This document shows, piece by piece, positions 12,676-25,386 of a DNA stretch of 64,000 nucleotides. This DNA comes from Linyphia triangularis. Lineage: Eukaryota; Arthropoda; Arachnida; Araneae; Linyphiidae. The notes beneath the pieces are model-generated. The model worked only from the letters and a program-made list of their open reading frames with translations. It ran no database searches and had not been told where the DNA came from. The position numbers and the translations under genes are program-made. The stretch lies in the NCBI GenBank assembly GCA_963978545.1, contig OZ021727.1:59780487-59844486 (forward strand). Direction: 5' to 3'. Each line of letters opens with the position of its first letter. Positions within the stretch are counted from its first letter, which is position 1.

Positions 12676-13813
12676 GATGTTTTGAATGGGCCCGTCCTGT
12701 GACATGGCAAGATTCTATGCGGCATTTTTGTTCCTGCCACACTCGTCAGAGAATATCCCTTGTTAACGTGTGTAACGTGTGTATTAACGTTTAATTTAGA
12801 ATTCGAATCAACGTTTTTACAATCATCAAACCTTCTCTGCTCAAATATATTTTTCTTTTTCACCAATATATATTCATCAATATAGCACGGGTTCTGTTGA
12901 TGAATGAAATGAGGCTTTTTTATGTTTTCTCAATTTCGAAAAAGATGCCGAAATTAATTTCATTTTTTTAGTAATTTAAATTAAATAACTCTTTCAAATA
13001 TGTTAATATTATTTTCTTTAATATTTAAAAACAGTATATTAACCATTTTTAACGAATAAATATTTTAAAATTTTAACATGTGTGCAATGATTTGCAATGA
13101 TTGAAAGTGATGATTCCATTTGGCATCAGTTGGAGTTGAGTATAACTCAACACCTTTTCCCGGTTATATTATTTATTTTAGATTCGTACTGTTATTACCA
13201 AGTTATTGCTATTTTTTTCTAGCAGTATTCACTACGTTAAGATATATTTACGACTAAATAGAAGAAATTCAAATTTTATTTAAATTATTAAGAAATGCAG
13301 AAGCGAAATAGCTTAGACTTGTCCGATACTTAATGCCCAATGATGCCTTTTAGAATCATTTTTAATTTTAATTAGAAAAATTAAACCAAAAAAAATAAAA
13401 AATGCTTTCAAGCATGTTATTGTGGATACCAAATGAGTATATTTTATAAATTTTAGACTTTTAAAATGAAAAATAAATAATTGGGACTGAAAGGGTTAAG
13501 AAAACCTGACAGGAAAACCATCGCAAGGAGTAAAATTAATACAGGAACGATCTTCAACCTCATTGCTGAACTGGGTCAAATGATATGCTATTGCTTTTTT
13601 GGCCGCTGAGATCCGTAGATTTAACCCCTTAGTGATATCCTGTAGGGTTTTATTAAATACAAAGTCTTCGTACCTTCACTTCCATAGGACTTATAACAAC
13701 TGAAGCAGTCGATAACTGACATGTTGAACTCATTATTCTATGACGAGTGTGGCAGGAACTGAAGTACCCCATAGACATTTGCCTTGACATCGGAGAGGCA
13801 CACATAGAACATC
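12676..13813. repeat. Inverted-repeat pair bounding about 1.1 kb
   Basis: About 85 bp at 12676-12760 is an imperfect reverse complement of about 13727-13813. The best core is TTCCTGCCACACTCGTCA on the left against TGACGAGTGTGGCAGGAA on the right. The arrangement suggests the two termini of a decayed DNA transposon or a large palindromic insertion. The interior (12761-13726) has no transposase ORF that I can recognise. Termini and target duplication are not resolved. Confidence 0.5.
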
Positions 13814-16805
13814 TATAGAAACTTGGTTAACTGAAGTTCCCCGGTGAATTTAATTTATCAAAATAGATTAATTACAGCGCTCATTGGTATGCTTTATTTT
13901 TGTCCCATTCAATATGAAACACCTTACATCTTTCCTATCATAAGAAGAGGTTTACCAAATAAGTATTTTAGTGATATTATTGTTCTTACATAAAAACATT
14001 TACCATATGCTATATCACCTATACAATTTCTATTTTCAGATATATTTGAACACCCCGTAACGTATGAATTCTCTTTGTGATGTTACGTATAAACACCACC
14101 ATACAACAAGTTTTACCATAACATATTATATTAATTAAAATTTAAAACTTGTTAATTTTCTATGCTTAGATGCGCAATCATAAAAAGACTGTTGAGTATT
14201 GCTTGTAGTAAATGACAATAACTCGATATAAACCGTTTGATAAATAAGTTAAATGGTTTAGATTGAGTTTCTGTAAGCATTAAATGGCAACATTGTATTT
14301 GATTTACAATACTTTACATATTCAAAAGGTCATAAACTGATTTATTGACTGCGGTGTAAATCGTAAATATTTATTAAAACTTTTATAACCAATCTATAAT
14401 TATGCATTAAGGGACTATTCTCCAATACAGTAAATTTGCTTTTACAGCATTAACTTCTGACTCACGGTACTTACATAAATAATTATTTTTAATACTTTTT
14501 CAATCTAATTTCCTTGCTGATAGCATTGTTAAATCATTATACTTTCTAATGCTATACTTACAACTTATTTTGCATAATTTGATAGATTATTAATCATTTC
14601 TATTTTATTCCCTTGCTTTTTTTTTAAACTATCTCCGATATTTTGCCATAATTTGAACTACATTTAGGATTTATTTTAATTGAATATCGATACATTCTGT
14701 AATTCACGTATTGATAGTTCTTTCTACACGAATTTAAAATGTTTGAAGAAATTAAAAGGATTAATATTAAATATAAAAATAAAAAAAAATTCTGCATTTC
14801 TTACAACTAGTAATATCTGTAAGAAAATTACTATATGATGTAAGGAAATTTACTGAACTCAGAAAGTAAAGAAAAATGTAAAACAATACCTAAAATAATT
14901 AATGAAATAAAATTTAAAATAATTCTCATCGGATCATGTACATTTGTTAATTTTTTTTTAAATGATCTCATTATGATTTTTCAAAATATTTAGTCCTTAG
15001 ATTTACAACGAAAGAGCACACATGTAATGAAAAGGGATTTTCAGAATCTCCTCGAGTCTTTAACTCAATTATTCCTGAAATAAAATTTCTTTGCAAGCAT
15101 ACTACCTTCATAAAGAAGATGGTTCTACAGAATACTAATATGAAAATTCAACTTTCTTATTCCCTTAACTCGAGTTCCTTGCTTTTAACCACGCGTCTCG
15201 CTAAAAAGAAAACTGTTTAACGGAATGTAACTTTAATTATTCAACTCGAAATTTTCGCTAGGGAAGGGAAATAAGAAACTTAGGTATTAAGTGTATAGTT
15301 CAAATGCTGAAATATAATTGTCTAGACTTCATTATATTTCGTTCCTTGAAATTGTTGAACTATTTCTGGATTCCATATTAACGGAAAATACCATATGTTG
15401 GGTCTTGGTTAACCAAAGTTGTGTTTATTGTAATCATACAAACAATAATAAATCCAATAAAGGGCATCAAGCATAAAGGAAACTCTATATATTTGAATTT
15501 TTCTCTTTCTTTAAAGAGTTCAGACTTGCATCTTAGTTAAAGTTAACTTATCAAGATACATTTAGTAAAAACATGAAGAACTCGACAAACAAACCTAGAT
15601 TATTATATTCAAGTATAATTTATATTTCTGGGGTGATATAATGATTTTTTATTTAAAAATAAACTATAAAAGAGTTATAAAATAGTTATAAATTCGACAT
15701 TACTTTTTTTTAAGTTGTCAAATGCCTTTTTTTAAGACACATTTTTACAGGTTGTTTTATTGATCTTGTGAGACAGCTTTAAAATAGTTAAACCATTTAG
15801 AAACAGCTATTAATTTATATAAAACGAACTACTATAAAGCATAAAAATAATTAAAATTATGCACCTAAAATTATTTCAATTTGAAAAAATTTATCATTAA
15901 ATTAAAATTATTTAAGACAATAATCAAAATATATAACTTTAAATATAATACAGTCTACTAACACTAATCCATATACACAAAATTACAATTCCTTTTCTTT
16001 GCCTTTTACTGGAAAACTCATGTGTATTTGATATAGTGAAACACTTAACTACATTAAGGGTAATAATATATATATATATATTTTATCTTGCATATACAAT
16101 GTGAAGATATTTGTGAAACGGAATATTAAAGGATTGAATGCCGTTATTCACTCTTACTTTTTAACTAGATAGTTAAATGCGAAATAGTTAAAAATATTTT
16201 TTCAAATGGCAAAAAATACAAGATTTATAATCATATTTTTTTTTTCATGTTTATTTTACCATTAAAAATTATTTATTTTACTAATGAGCTAAAAAACCTT
16301 TTTTTTACATCCTTTTTTTGTATAAATTAACTTACAGTCTAAGCAAAAAATTTTTTTTTAATTACTTGACCAATAGTGAGCATTTAAATATGTGCTTGTT
16401 CAGATAACGATATTTTGCAATTTGAGTACAAATGCTTCTTTATTTCAGAAAAGTTTGTTGTGTAACGTTCAGTGGGAAAATAAAATTGTCTTCCATCTAA
16501 TATCCAATAAAAACAAACCTAGATTTCTATTTGATTAAAAAACTAAAATACATATCAATGAACATTTACATTCTACAAAAAATTGGTAAACATAAAATTA
16601 ATAAACACATATTTCAAACAAGTTACTTTTTATTTGTATTATTTCACTTATTTGACTAACCCACGACTTCATAGATATTAAAATTAAAAAAAAAAAAATT
16701 AAAAAAAAACATAAAAACTATACTTACATTTAGTACACACAAGGTACTTTGTACATGTACTTTAAACAAACTTAACATATAATCTAAATACACAAAAGTA
16801 CTCAC

Positions 16806-16857
16806 CCGAAAACAACACCACCAGTGTGAGAAATTCAACACAAACAAATAAACCCAT
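16806..16857 (-). CDS. Dscam-like: Dscam-like gene, exon 1: start codon and signal peptide
   Basis: On the minus strand an ATG at 16857-16855, in fair context (GAC before, G after), opens 17 codons plus one base. The peptide MGLFVCVEFLTLVVLFS has a hydrophobic stretch expected of a signal peptide. The exon ends TCG G followed by the strong donor GTGAGT (16805-16800), phase 1. The Ig1 exon begins with the two bases AG, so the junction codon becomes GAG (Glu) and the reading frame continues. A signal-peptide exon followed by a single-exon Ig1 is the known layout of arthropod Dscam. No other good exon is visible between them. Transcript evidence would settle it; an extra small exon in intron 1 cannot be excluded. 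Confidence 0.72.
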
Positions 16858-17160
16858 GTCCACAAAATTTCCCAGGAAAGATAATCACAGCTTCTCCCAA
16901 GTCTTTCAAATTTATTCGCACGCGCTTCAAACCACACCGGTTGATTGCTAAAGAGTAAACATATCTCAAGAAGTGTTTCCCGCGCCTCTGCTTTCGACCA
17001 GTCTCGTGTGGCAGTTGGAAGGACTTGGGTAGTACTATGGAGTTTGGGCCTGCCCTCTAGCGGAAAAACGGCTCATCGTTTGTCACCGTAATCGTTACCC
17101 GATGGAGAACTTTTGACATGTGGACTGCACTAGGCCGGAAAAGTTTCCTCGAGTATTGAG
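16858..17160 (-). promoter_or_regulatory. 5' UTR and proximal promoter region of the Dscam-like gene
   Basis: The 300 bases upstream of the start codon are clearly richer in G+C and CpG than the surrounding AT-rich DNA, as expected for a 5' UTR and core promoter. There is a five-codon upstream ORF (ATG near 16960 on the minus strand, then TAG). I could not assign a TATA box or a definite initiator. A CTCF-like motif lies inside. Beyond about 17160 the composition returns to AT-rich. Confidence 0.5.
17050..17063 (-). promoter_or_regulatory. CTCF-like binding motif
   Basis: On the minus strand the sequence CCGCTAGAGGGCAG fits the core CTCF consensus CCRSYAGRKGGCRS. It is about 190 bp upstream of the start codon of the Dscam-like gene, in its GC-rich 5' region. 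CTCF is conserved in many arthropods. A 14-base match in a 64-kb window is unlikely to be frequent by chance but is not proof of binding. Confidence 0.4.
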
Positions 17161-19427
17161 TGTTTGGTGATAGATGAATATATTGAAAGAGTAAATAAAT
17201 GTTTGGTTGTTAGGTAAAATAGTTAGTGGAACTTTGATATTTATTAGTCAAGTATTTTATGAATTTAAATTATATATGTTATTAATTATATGTTTATTAA
17301 AATTTTATAAGATTTAGAAATGCAATTTTTACACTTAAGAAATTTTGTGAAAAATAGAAGATTCCTTCTAGTTCCGGTTTCTTTATTCTACTTCCGGTTT
17401 AATTAAATCTTTTCGCTCATTTTTTTTTTTTTTTCTTAAATAATGTAACTTTTTTTTTTCTATTTGACGCACATTTAAAGTTGAAACTGTTTTAGAAGCA
17501 CAAAAAAAAAAAAAAAAAAAAGGAATCCTTTTGTACCATATAAACAAAATTTAAAATGTTCGTTAAAATGAACATTTTCAATGTATGCGTATACCTTAAA
17601 AATTAGTTCCTATAGACTTCTTTAAATAATTTGTAAATGTATGGATTTATAAATTTTGCAATTATTCTGATTTATAGAATGTTGTATAGTTTAATGTATT
17701 AAAAATATTGACATTTTAAAAATCATCGCTGACTGACTGAATTAATTTTTTAACAGATATGTGTGTTCCAGGAGATTTCACCAATTTTTACTCCTATTGA
17801 TTAGGTGTTGTAGATTAAAAAGTAAACTTCATTAATTCGTTTTGAAAATAAAAGTGATTCAGGTTCTACATAAATGAAAAACTAGCAAGTTTAAAACGAA
17901 AGGGAATTGTTTATTATAATGTGTTAAATTTAGGGCTTTGAAGCACAGTTTTAATAACTGTTGATTAAACTATGCAGAATCCGTTCTGTTTTTCTTTAGT
18001 AAAACACAATGTAGAGCTTCTTACTTTATCTTTTACACATTTTTTTTTTAAGAAAATGAATTTAATTAAATTAAATGTCATGGTTTTTATAAATAAAATG
18101 TTTATAAAACTCTACTTTTGTGTGATATCAAGCCGTTTTAATTTTTTTACTGCTTTCTTAATAACAATTTAAAAAAAGTGCTTCTGTTGCCATGTCAAAA
18201 AACTTTTTATTTAAATTTTGAAGGATTTTTCTATTTTAATGAATTCAAGAATGTAAAATAATTAAAAAACGTTATTTTATTTTTGATAAATTAGCTCCAA
18301 TGTTTCGTAACCATACAAGTTTAAAACATTTGAAAACTATTGCAATATAAATAGCTATGCAAAAAATATAAGTTGAATTAGATGACATCAAATTTATTTT
18401 TACAGTTATATTAAGAAAGTTAAATAAGTGTTACCTGATATCAAGAAATATGTAAACATATTTCACGCTTGTTTAAAATATCAGCTGAAGTAATAAAATT
18501 TTAATATTATATTAACTCCTAAATTAATATAAAATTTATAATGCAAAATTTTGATATTAAGATGATATTTTTCGTATTGATTTTTAAATATTAAATTTAA
18601 AAATATAACTTCCCCTTGCCTTTTTTATTGCCTTTTTAATATATTTTTTAGTTTAGAAATAATTGTGCTACAAAACCTTCTTAAAATCCATAAAATAAAA
18701 TAAAAAATCTGTGAAATGGCCAGTGAGTTATAGCTGAAAAGTTGCATTTCTATTGAAAACTTCTCCTTGAGTGCGAATAATTCGCACTTCACACGCATGG
18801 GTTGTTTTATATTTAGTAATAATTTATGAGAAATTGAGCCGTAAATGTCAATTTGGACTTTGTCCAGAAAGTAAGAAAAATAATGGTTTCCGCTTTGATC
18901 ATCAAGATCACAACATTTCACGCTTTTCTTGAGCAAAATGTTGTAAAACGATCAGAAGGTTTCAGGATCTCCCTAAGAATCCGGAACGTAATGGGTTTTT
19001 AGTGACAAAAAAAAGTTGGCACCGAAATTGTTGAAAACTAAATATAAAATATACTGCAAGGATCTTTAAAGTTAAATTTAATTGGGTATAAGCTAATATT
19101 AAAATATTGATATATTCAACGTGTTATGTGATTGTTTTAACATTCAAATGTGAATCCAGTGTGTTCTCATCAACTAGACTGTAGAAACTTTCGACTGATA
19201 TGCATTTTAAACAAACGTTAAAAAAGGAAAATTTAGTTCAAATATATAAGCAATTGAAAATTGATGGCTTCATAATTTATTATGTCTAATATAAAATTCA
19301 GAATGTAACAAATAATATAGGTTTTAATATTCTTTAAATATAAATGCATGCCATCCAATTAGAAGATGCAAATATAATGATATAATATAGGAAGGTTAAA
19401 TAAGTGTTCTGAAAGAATAATATAATC
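17161..19427. other. AT-rich intergenic DNA, no gene seen
   Basis: Upstream flank of the Dscam-like gene. It contains an A-tract at about 17502-17521, T-tracts near 17420 and 17450, and short ORFs of low complexity that show no conserved composition. Nothing else is recognisable. Confidence 0.5.
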
Positions 19428-19885
19428 TTCCAAACAACAGCTAGACGCTGTAAAAAAAAAACTGCCAAGTAAAATAAACAGTCAGAAAAAGTTATAAAAT
19501 TTAATGTTTGCCGCCAAGCGACTGCGTTTAGTTTCTTTGGGGTACTTGCACACAATGAACTAATTTGGAATTATTAGGGAGAATGCCCATAGGCAATCAG
19601 TACTTGGTAAGCTAGAGTTTTTATAAAATTAATCTCAATTCAGGGCAATGGGGGAAAAGTAGATGAAGCAAATGAAATGCGATTCATCCAAAATAACTCA
19701 ATCCTGTCAAGTTCTGATTGATTATGGCTATTCCCCCTTATAATCCCACTTTAGTTCATTGTGAACAAGTACTCTAAAACAACTAAACGCGGCCGCTTGA
19801 CGGCAAACATTAGATTTCACATTTCTTTCTAACTGATTATTTTACTTGGCGGGATTTTTTTTTTCAACGTTGAGTTGTTTTTTAG
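19428..19885. mobile_element. Palindromic MITE, copy 1
   Basis: Left and right arms of about 140 bp are reverse complements. TAATGTTTGCCG with CAAGCG on the left pairs with CGCTTGACGGCAAACATTA-type sequence on the right. TACTTG...CACAATGAACTAA on the left pairs with TTAGTTCATTGTG...CAAGTA on the right. The centre is about 150 bp and there is no transposase. A second, more diverged copy of the whole unit, including its centre, lies at 57315-57738, which shows a mobile family rather than a chance palindrome. A NotI-like GCGGCCGC sits in the right arm. Exact termini and target duplication are not certain. Confidence 0.8.
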
Positions 19886-20572
19886 TAGATTATCATTTTT
19901 TTTTTTTTTTTTTGTTCTAAATGAGAAAGATACTACCAATGAATATTTTAGCTTGATTAATCATATCGTCGCTGTAAGAAAAAAATAGCATAAGCGACAA
20001 CACCATTAGATTCACATACTACTTTTTGTATGGAGAGGGACAGTAAATATCATGATTAAATATAGTAGAGAGATTTATGTTTGCAATTCAAATCCTTTTA
20101 GTTAGTTAATTAGTCTCATTTAAGTTTTTTACCGCAACAAGAAAAAGTTTAATAATAAAAAGTATGTATCTATTGTAACTTGGGCACAAAAACATTCAAT
20201 TATATACTAAAAAATATGTAATTATACAAAGTAAGTAAAACATATAAACAAATTACTTGCTTTTATGCAAAATTGAGGATTACCAGCTTTTACATACGAG
20301 TAAATAAATAAAAAATGCGTCTCAAAGCAACTTTTGCTTTAAGTTTGAAATATAAGACTTGCTATTATTTTAAGAGAAATTCTGCAAGCTTTAGTGAATG
20401 GCGTATTTTCAGAGCTTTGATAAGCATGCAATTTAATTGAAAAATAATGAATTTTTATTTGTTTCTAATTACACTGTTTTGGTAGTTCAACTTAAAGTAT
20501 TAAAGTCGCTTGTTTATAGTGAGTGAAAAGTAAATATCCGAAATCCATTGGCCCGTTTTCATTAGTCATTAT

Positions 20573-20880
20573 CCGGGCTAAATTTTCCAACTTTTGGGAT
20601 CATTTCTGTGGGTTATAGACTCTCTAACTCATTAGTTTATACAAAGGAAACTTCCTCTAATCAAGCTGAGATGAATAAGAAAAGAATGGTATAAATATAT
20701 TAAAGCGTTTAAGTTGTAGTCCTGGCTGAAATTCAAAACTTTTGGGATCATTTCTGGGAGGGGGGATATAGACCCTCCTACCTATCAAATCATACAAAAG
20801 GCATTTCCTCTAATGAAGCTGAGAAGAATATTAAAAGAATGGTGTAAAATCATCAAATAGTTTTGACTGTAGCTCTGGCT
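20573..20880. repeat. Two-copy tandem duplication, period about 149 bp
   Basis: Two successive units share CTTTTGGGATCATTTCTG (starting 20591 and 20740). Both then carry a TATAGACYCTCYWAC-like block, CCTCTAATNAAGCTGAGA and AAAAGAATGGT. They differ at many bases, so the duplication is old. The second unit runs into the short open frame near 20863-21063, which is not a convincing gene. Confidence 0.65.
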
Positions 20881-23160
20881 AAAATTTTAGTCACAACCAG
20901 AAGAATAAGAATCAAAATTAGAAGAATAACAAAATTTCGGGGACTTCAGCGGTTTTCAAAGGATTTTTTTTATCATGTTCCCTTGTTCAATGTTAGAAAT
21001 TATGTTGCTGTTTTTCGTCTACTCACTAGGGGCAACATGATGGCAACAAAATCAGGGTTCTAGCTATAACAGAAACTGAGCTGTGAGAGGTCGAAAACAG
21101 GCCTAAGATATGTCAACATAATATACACTTGCATGTATGCCGCTTTGACATTGGACTTGGTGGTGGAACACTGCCGCGTTCCTAGATTAAAATACACTTG
21201 GTTGCCATATTCAATTGTTGACCATTGATTTAAATTCAGATTATTACTTTTTAAAGACATGAAATACATGATTTTTTTTCCATAAAATGTCTACGATAAA
21301 GTTTAAAATGCGAATAAATGTGTTATTAAAATTATTTGGAACAAAGTACACAAGATTACGAAATGCAGTTAATAAAATTATAATAAGACATTTTGTATAG
21401 TATTTCCTTACAAATCTGTCAAAGTAGCAGACCCCTACAATTGCATTTTTAGTTAAAATTTATGTTTATTACTTAGTTTTCCAATGACATAAAAGTAGAA
21501 GTAGCGTGTTCTTCATGTCACTAGTGGGTGTGGCTCTTCACTTCTAAACTTTTTCAAAATACATTTCTTTTTAGTTATAAGTTTAGGCGTGGCTTGATTT
21601 TACAGGAAAGGAAATATTTCACCTGTCTTATTATACATTATCTAAATAAGACATTTTATTCATTTGACTTTCTTGTAATTAAGCAATCTATTCAGATTTG
21701 TACTTTTATTTTAATAAAACATTATTCTAATAACGTTTTATTATAATATATAGGTAATATTATAATTAAACATTATTATAATGTGTTGTTTGTATATGTA
21801 TTTAATTTTGAAGTATCCATTTTCTTACATAACTAAATCTTAAAATACTCTAGCATTTGATTTTTTAAAAATAATAATTAATTTCCTTTTGAAATTCATG
21901 TAATATTTCATTTACAACTATTTTTTAATGACATAGTTATGAGTACTGAAAGGATTAAAAAAATTCCATTTTTACTCTGTATTGAAATACTCATTTAATG
22001 ATTTTTTTAAGAAACTATTCATGGCAATAATTAAAACTATTAAATATAAACTAAGTAAGCTTTTTTACATGAAAAATAATAAGTAAATTAATTGCGAACA
22101 AAGTTTGTTTTAGAATCTAAAATTACATTAAAATATAATTCCATCACACATATGCATATATTTGTATAAACGCATTATGTGAAAAGTTTAAAATTAAAAT
22201 ATGTAATACATTTTATGTAAAAAATACAAGTAAAAATGGAATTTCGGGAAAACATCGTTTCAAAGTATACATAAACAATGTAACTAAAAGAATGAAGTAA
22301 TTGAAAACCAATTTGTAAAACTAGTTTTAATAAATACATTGATTTTTAAATCCTTTATAATACTTTTTACTTTGTTTGTATGGATGTGGTAAGAAAATCT
22401 TCAGATGAATATTGAATACATTTTGAGTCAACGAAACAATAGAAATCTTGAAAGGTGAATTAGTTGTCGTTGACTATTTAGTTTTGAACGAAATGAAGTT
22501 AGTCAATGTTATAGAATGGATTTTTCTTTGTATTGATCAAACACTATGAAAACTCATCTAAACACAAAATCACTTAAATAAGTTACGCTTACAAATAAAC
22601 GTCGGCAATGCATTGTAAAGATGAATTGTAAAATTTATGTTTTCATCGGTTAGACTTTTCATTATTTTGAGGGTAAGATTTTAAGAACTGTGTTAACCTT
22701 AACCTTATACTCTCTTTAATTTTAATGATATATATTACATTTTATTTTTAAGTTGAATATTAATTTAAATTGCTCTTCTTGATATGTGCAATATTTATTG
22801 TTCATAAAGATATAAAATCCTTTCAGTAGCTAGAAAATTTCAAAAAATTTGTAGAATTTCTTTTATCATCTTATACAGTATTCATCTTTGTAGAATGAGC
22901 ATTTTAGCATTGCAAATTATTTTATCTTGAGAAAGTGAATAGTTTTTCTCATATTTTCATAAGATATATTATCTATATGTATATATATGCAAGAGTTTCA
23001 ATATTTAGAGGACAAATAAAATGTATAACTCCTTTTATTAAGTTCGAACTTTATTTGCATATTCAATGGCTAGGGAAATTCATCAAGTGAAATATTAGAT
23101 TCTACTTCTTTCATTGCATTGTTATAAAATATGGCTGTGAGTTACTGCGGTTTTTATTTG

Positions 23161-23197
<37 letters not shown>

Positions 23198-24093
23198 AAA
23201 AAAAAAAAAAAAAAAACTGCATAAAAGTATTGCTGCCTCATGCAGTTTTCTAGTCTCTATTTTGTTTGTATTATCTTCAATTTATGTAAATACAATAATT
23301 TCATTTTACTAAGTTTTTTTTTAAATATATATATATTTATTTATAAAAATGCAAGCTACCGTTACTATAACGTTGCAGTTTTTAAGATCTTAAATTATAT
23401 TGGTAAGGTAGTGAAATTTGTCGCCTTTTTAAAATAGACCAGAATTCTTATTTATATTACTACGTATAATAAAATCTTGTTCTGAGCAATAAAATATGAC
23501 TAGAATAGTTATTGAAGTGAGGCTTTGAAAAAGCGTTGGCTACAATGATGTTTTGAAAGAAGTTTAATTGAATTTGAGTTATATAGTCAATTGTAGATAG
23601 AGAATAATCTCATTTGTTTTTGCTAATATACAAGATATAACTTATGATACAAATAAATAATAAGTAAAATAATGTTTCTGATTTTTTTTGTAGTGGAGTA
23701 CAGGAGGAAAGAAAACTTATCTTAAATTGCCTAAAATTGTATACTATTCCGGCAATTCTCAAATTGCTAACAATTTGAAATACAGTTTTTGTTTTACTTG
23801 TGACAAAAAATATTACCTCAATTGTAAGTACAGGGTATCAATATACAAACAAATTATTATAAATGCAGTTTTGACTTTAATCATTCTTTTACTTTTATTT
23901 TAGTGCTTTATATCAAATACATAAACGTGAGAAACTTATAAATGATTCTACTTTAATTATTTTCTTTTTTATTGCCTATTTATCTGTCTTCAAGTCAATC
24001 CAAAGTAATAAAAGTTTTTTAACTTGGGAACCATTTATAATAATATAAATGACATTCTGACAACCTTATTTGGATATAATAGAAGATACCTGA

Positions 24094-24297
24094 GTACCTA
24101 GGGCCGTCATTTTTCAATGCACAAAAAATGAGCCACTGAGCCATTTAAAATGTGAAACTGATACGCATACATCATTATAGTAATTACTTCCCATTGGGAT
24201 TAATACAAATACTTAAATGATGGATTCTGTCAAATAGAAGGTTTTTAAAGAAATTTCACAAATGGCCCTAGGTACAAGACCATGATGTACCTAGGGC
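24094..24297. repeat. Short inverted repeats with GTACCTAGGGC core
   Basis: GTACCTAGGGCC at 24094-24105 is repeated in inverted form at 24264-24275 (GGCCCTAGGTAC). It occurs again in direct form at 24287-24297 (GTACCTAGGGC). The first two could be the ends of a 180-bp MITE, but no target duplication was found. Confidence 0.35.
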
Positions 24298-25386
24298 TAT
24301 TCTCTTTAAGTGAGGTTTCAGTCCATAATGAATAGAAAGCACACATTCACAGATGAATTTATAAAAGAAACAATATCAAGTAATTATCAGTAATTGGTTT
24401 ATCATGTAATAACTATAATCAATTGCAATGTGCACAATTATTAGTTAATTAGAAGCGTTTTCATAACTTGAAAAACTGATTCCAAAAAATGAACTGCATG
24501 CATCATCGCTTTGAAGCTCCAACAGATTTCGGTTTTGACAATTTTTACACAATAAGCAACTAATACATATGTGGCCCAAAGTACACAATTTGGTAATTTT
24601 ATATAAAATGTGTTCTACTAAAAATGCACATAGAGAAAGGTCTTATTTAAACATCTAATTTAGTACTTAATGTTACAAAACAAAATTATTTATTAGAATT
24701 CAAAGAAAAGTATTTGTCTTAACTTTGTAAAACAATAAAAGACATGAGCTGCAAAATGTTACTGCAAACCATATAAAAACGTTTTCCACTTATAACTTGT
24801 CACAGCTTTCTCTAAGATTTCAAAATGGCTGCCAAAAGAGCAATTGGGTGTTGCCACTTACCCAAGTAGTAAAAAAACTTAGAACTAAACATTATTCAAT
24901 AAAAGTAGGGTTGCCCTAGCTACACAAGTCTCCACTACTTGAAAATGATAGAATAAAAAAAAATACGTATCATTTACTTATAAGATTCTGTTTTTATTAG
25001 ATTTTTTTATTAAAATTATTTCTACGATATATTTTAAAAAAGACTTTCCTTTCAATTGAACAAATTTACATTTGATTATGAATTAATGTTCTTCAAGCAA
25101 ATTAGTTGCTGCTGAATTAAATTTTAATTCGGATTTTTTTTTTCTTAAATGTCATTGCGAAGAGGTTGAAAATTGTGTAAATAACAAAACTTTTCGAATA
25201 CAACAGTAATTAGCACCAACTTTTACGGTCCCAGGCTCACAGAGCGGGTGTGTCCAAATTATGAATTTCAAAAAACACAAATTATGAATTTCAAAATTGA
25301 TAAGAGGGCAAGACTAATCAATAAGTCATACTTTCAGGCAAATGGTTTAATCCTTGATGCTTAGAAGAAGGTTCAAAGTGTTAACA

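Larger units (their letters stand above)
10259..16805 (-). other. Intron 1 of the Dscam-like gene
   Basis: This 6.5-kb interval lies between the donor GTGAGT (16805-16800) and the acceptor ending in TTTTCAG (10259). It contains the TIR element at 10433-11111 with a T-tract at 10510-10532. C-rich tracts lie near 11546-11558 and 12218-12229. A less AT-biased block with an X-box motif lies at 12225-12385, and the inverted-repeat pair at 12676-13813. The part from 13814 to 16805 is very AT-rich and shows nothing recognisable. Confidence 0.65.
19886..25386. other. Intergenic DNA with low-complexity tracts
   Basis: Apart from the tandem duplication at 20573-20880 and the CTAGGTAC-type repeats at 24094-24297, I see no gene. 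An interrupted A-tract fills 23163-23217. A T-tract lies near 19895-19913. Short ORFs at about 21528, 23240 and 20863 are AT-driven and lack any domain signature. Confidence 0.45.

Noticed and set aside
16656..16937. A 93-codon minus-strand frame spanning the exon 1 region
   Set aside because: It is in a different frame from the signal-peptide ATG, runs through the donor site into AT-rich intron, and becomes polyphenylalanine/asparagine.
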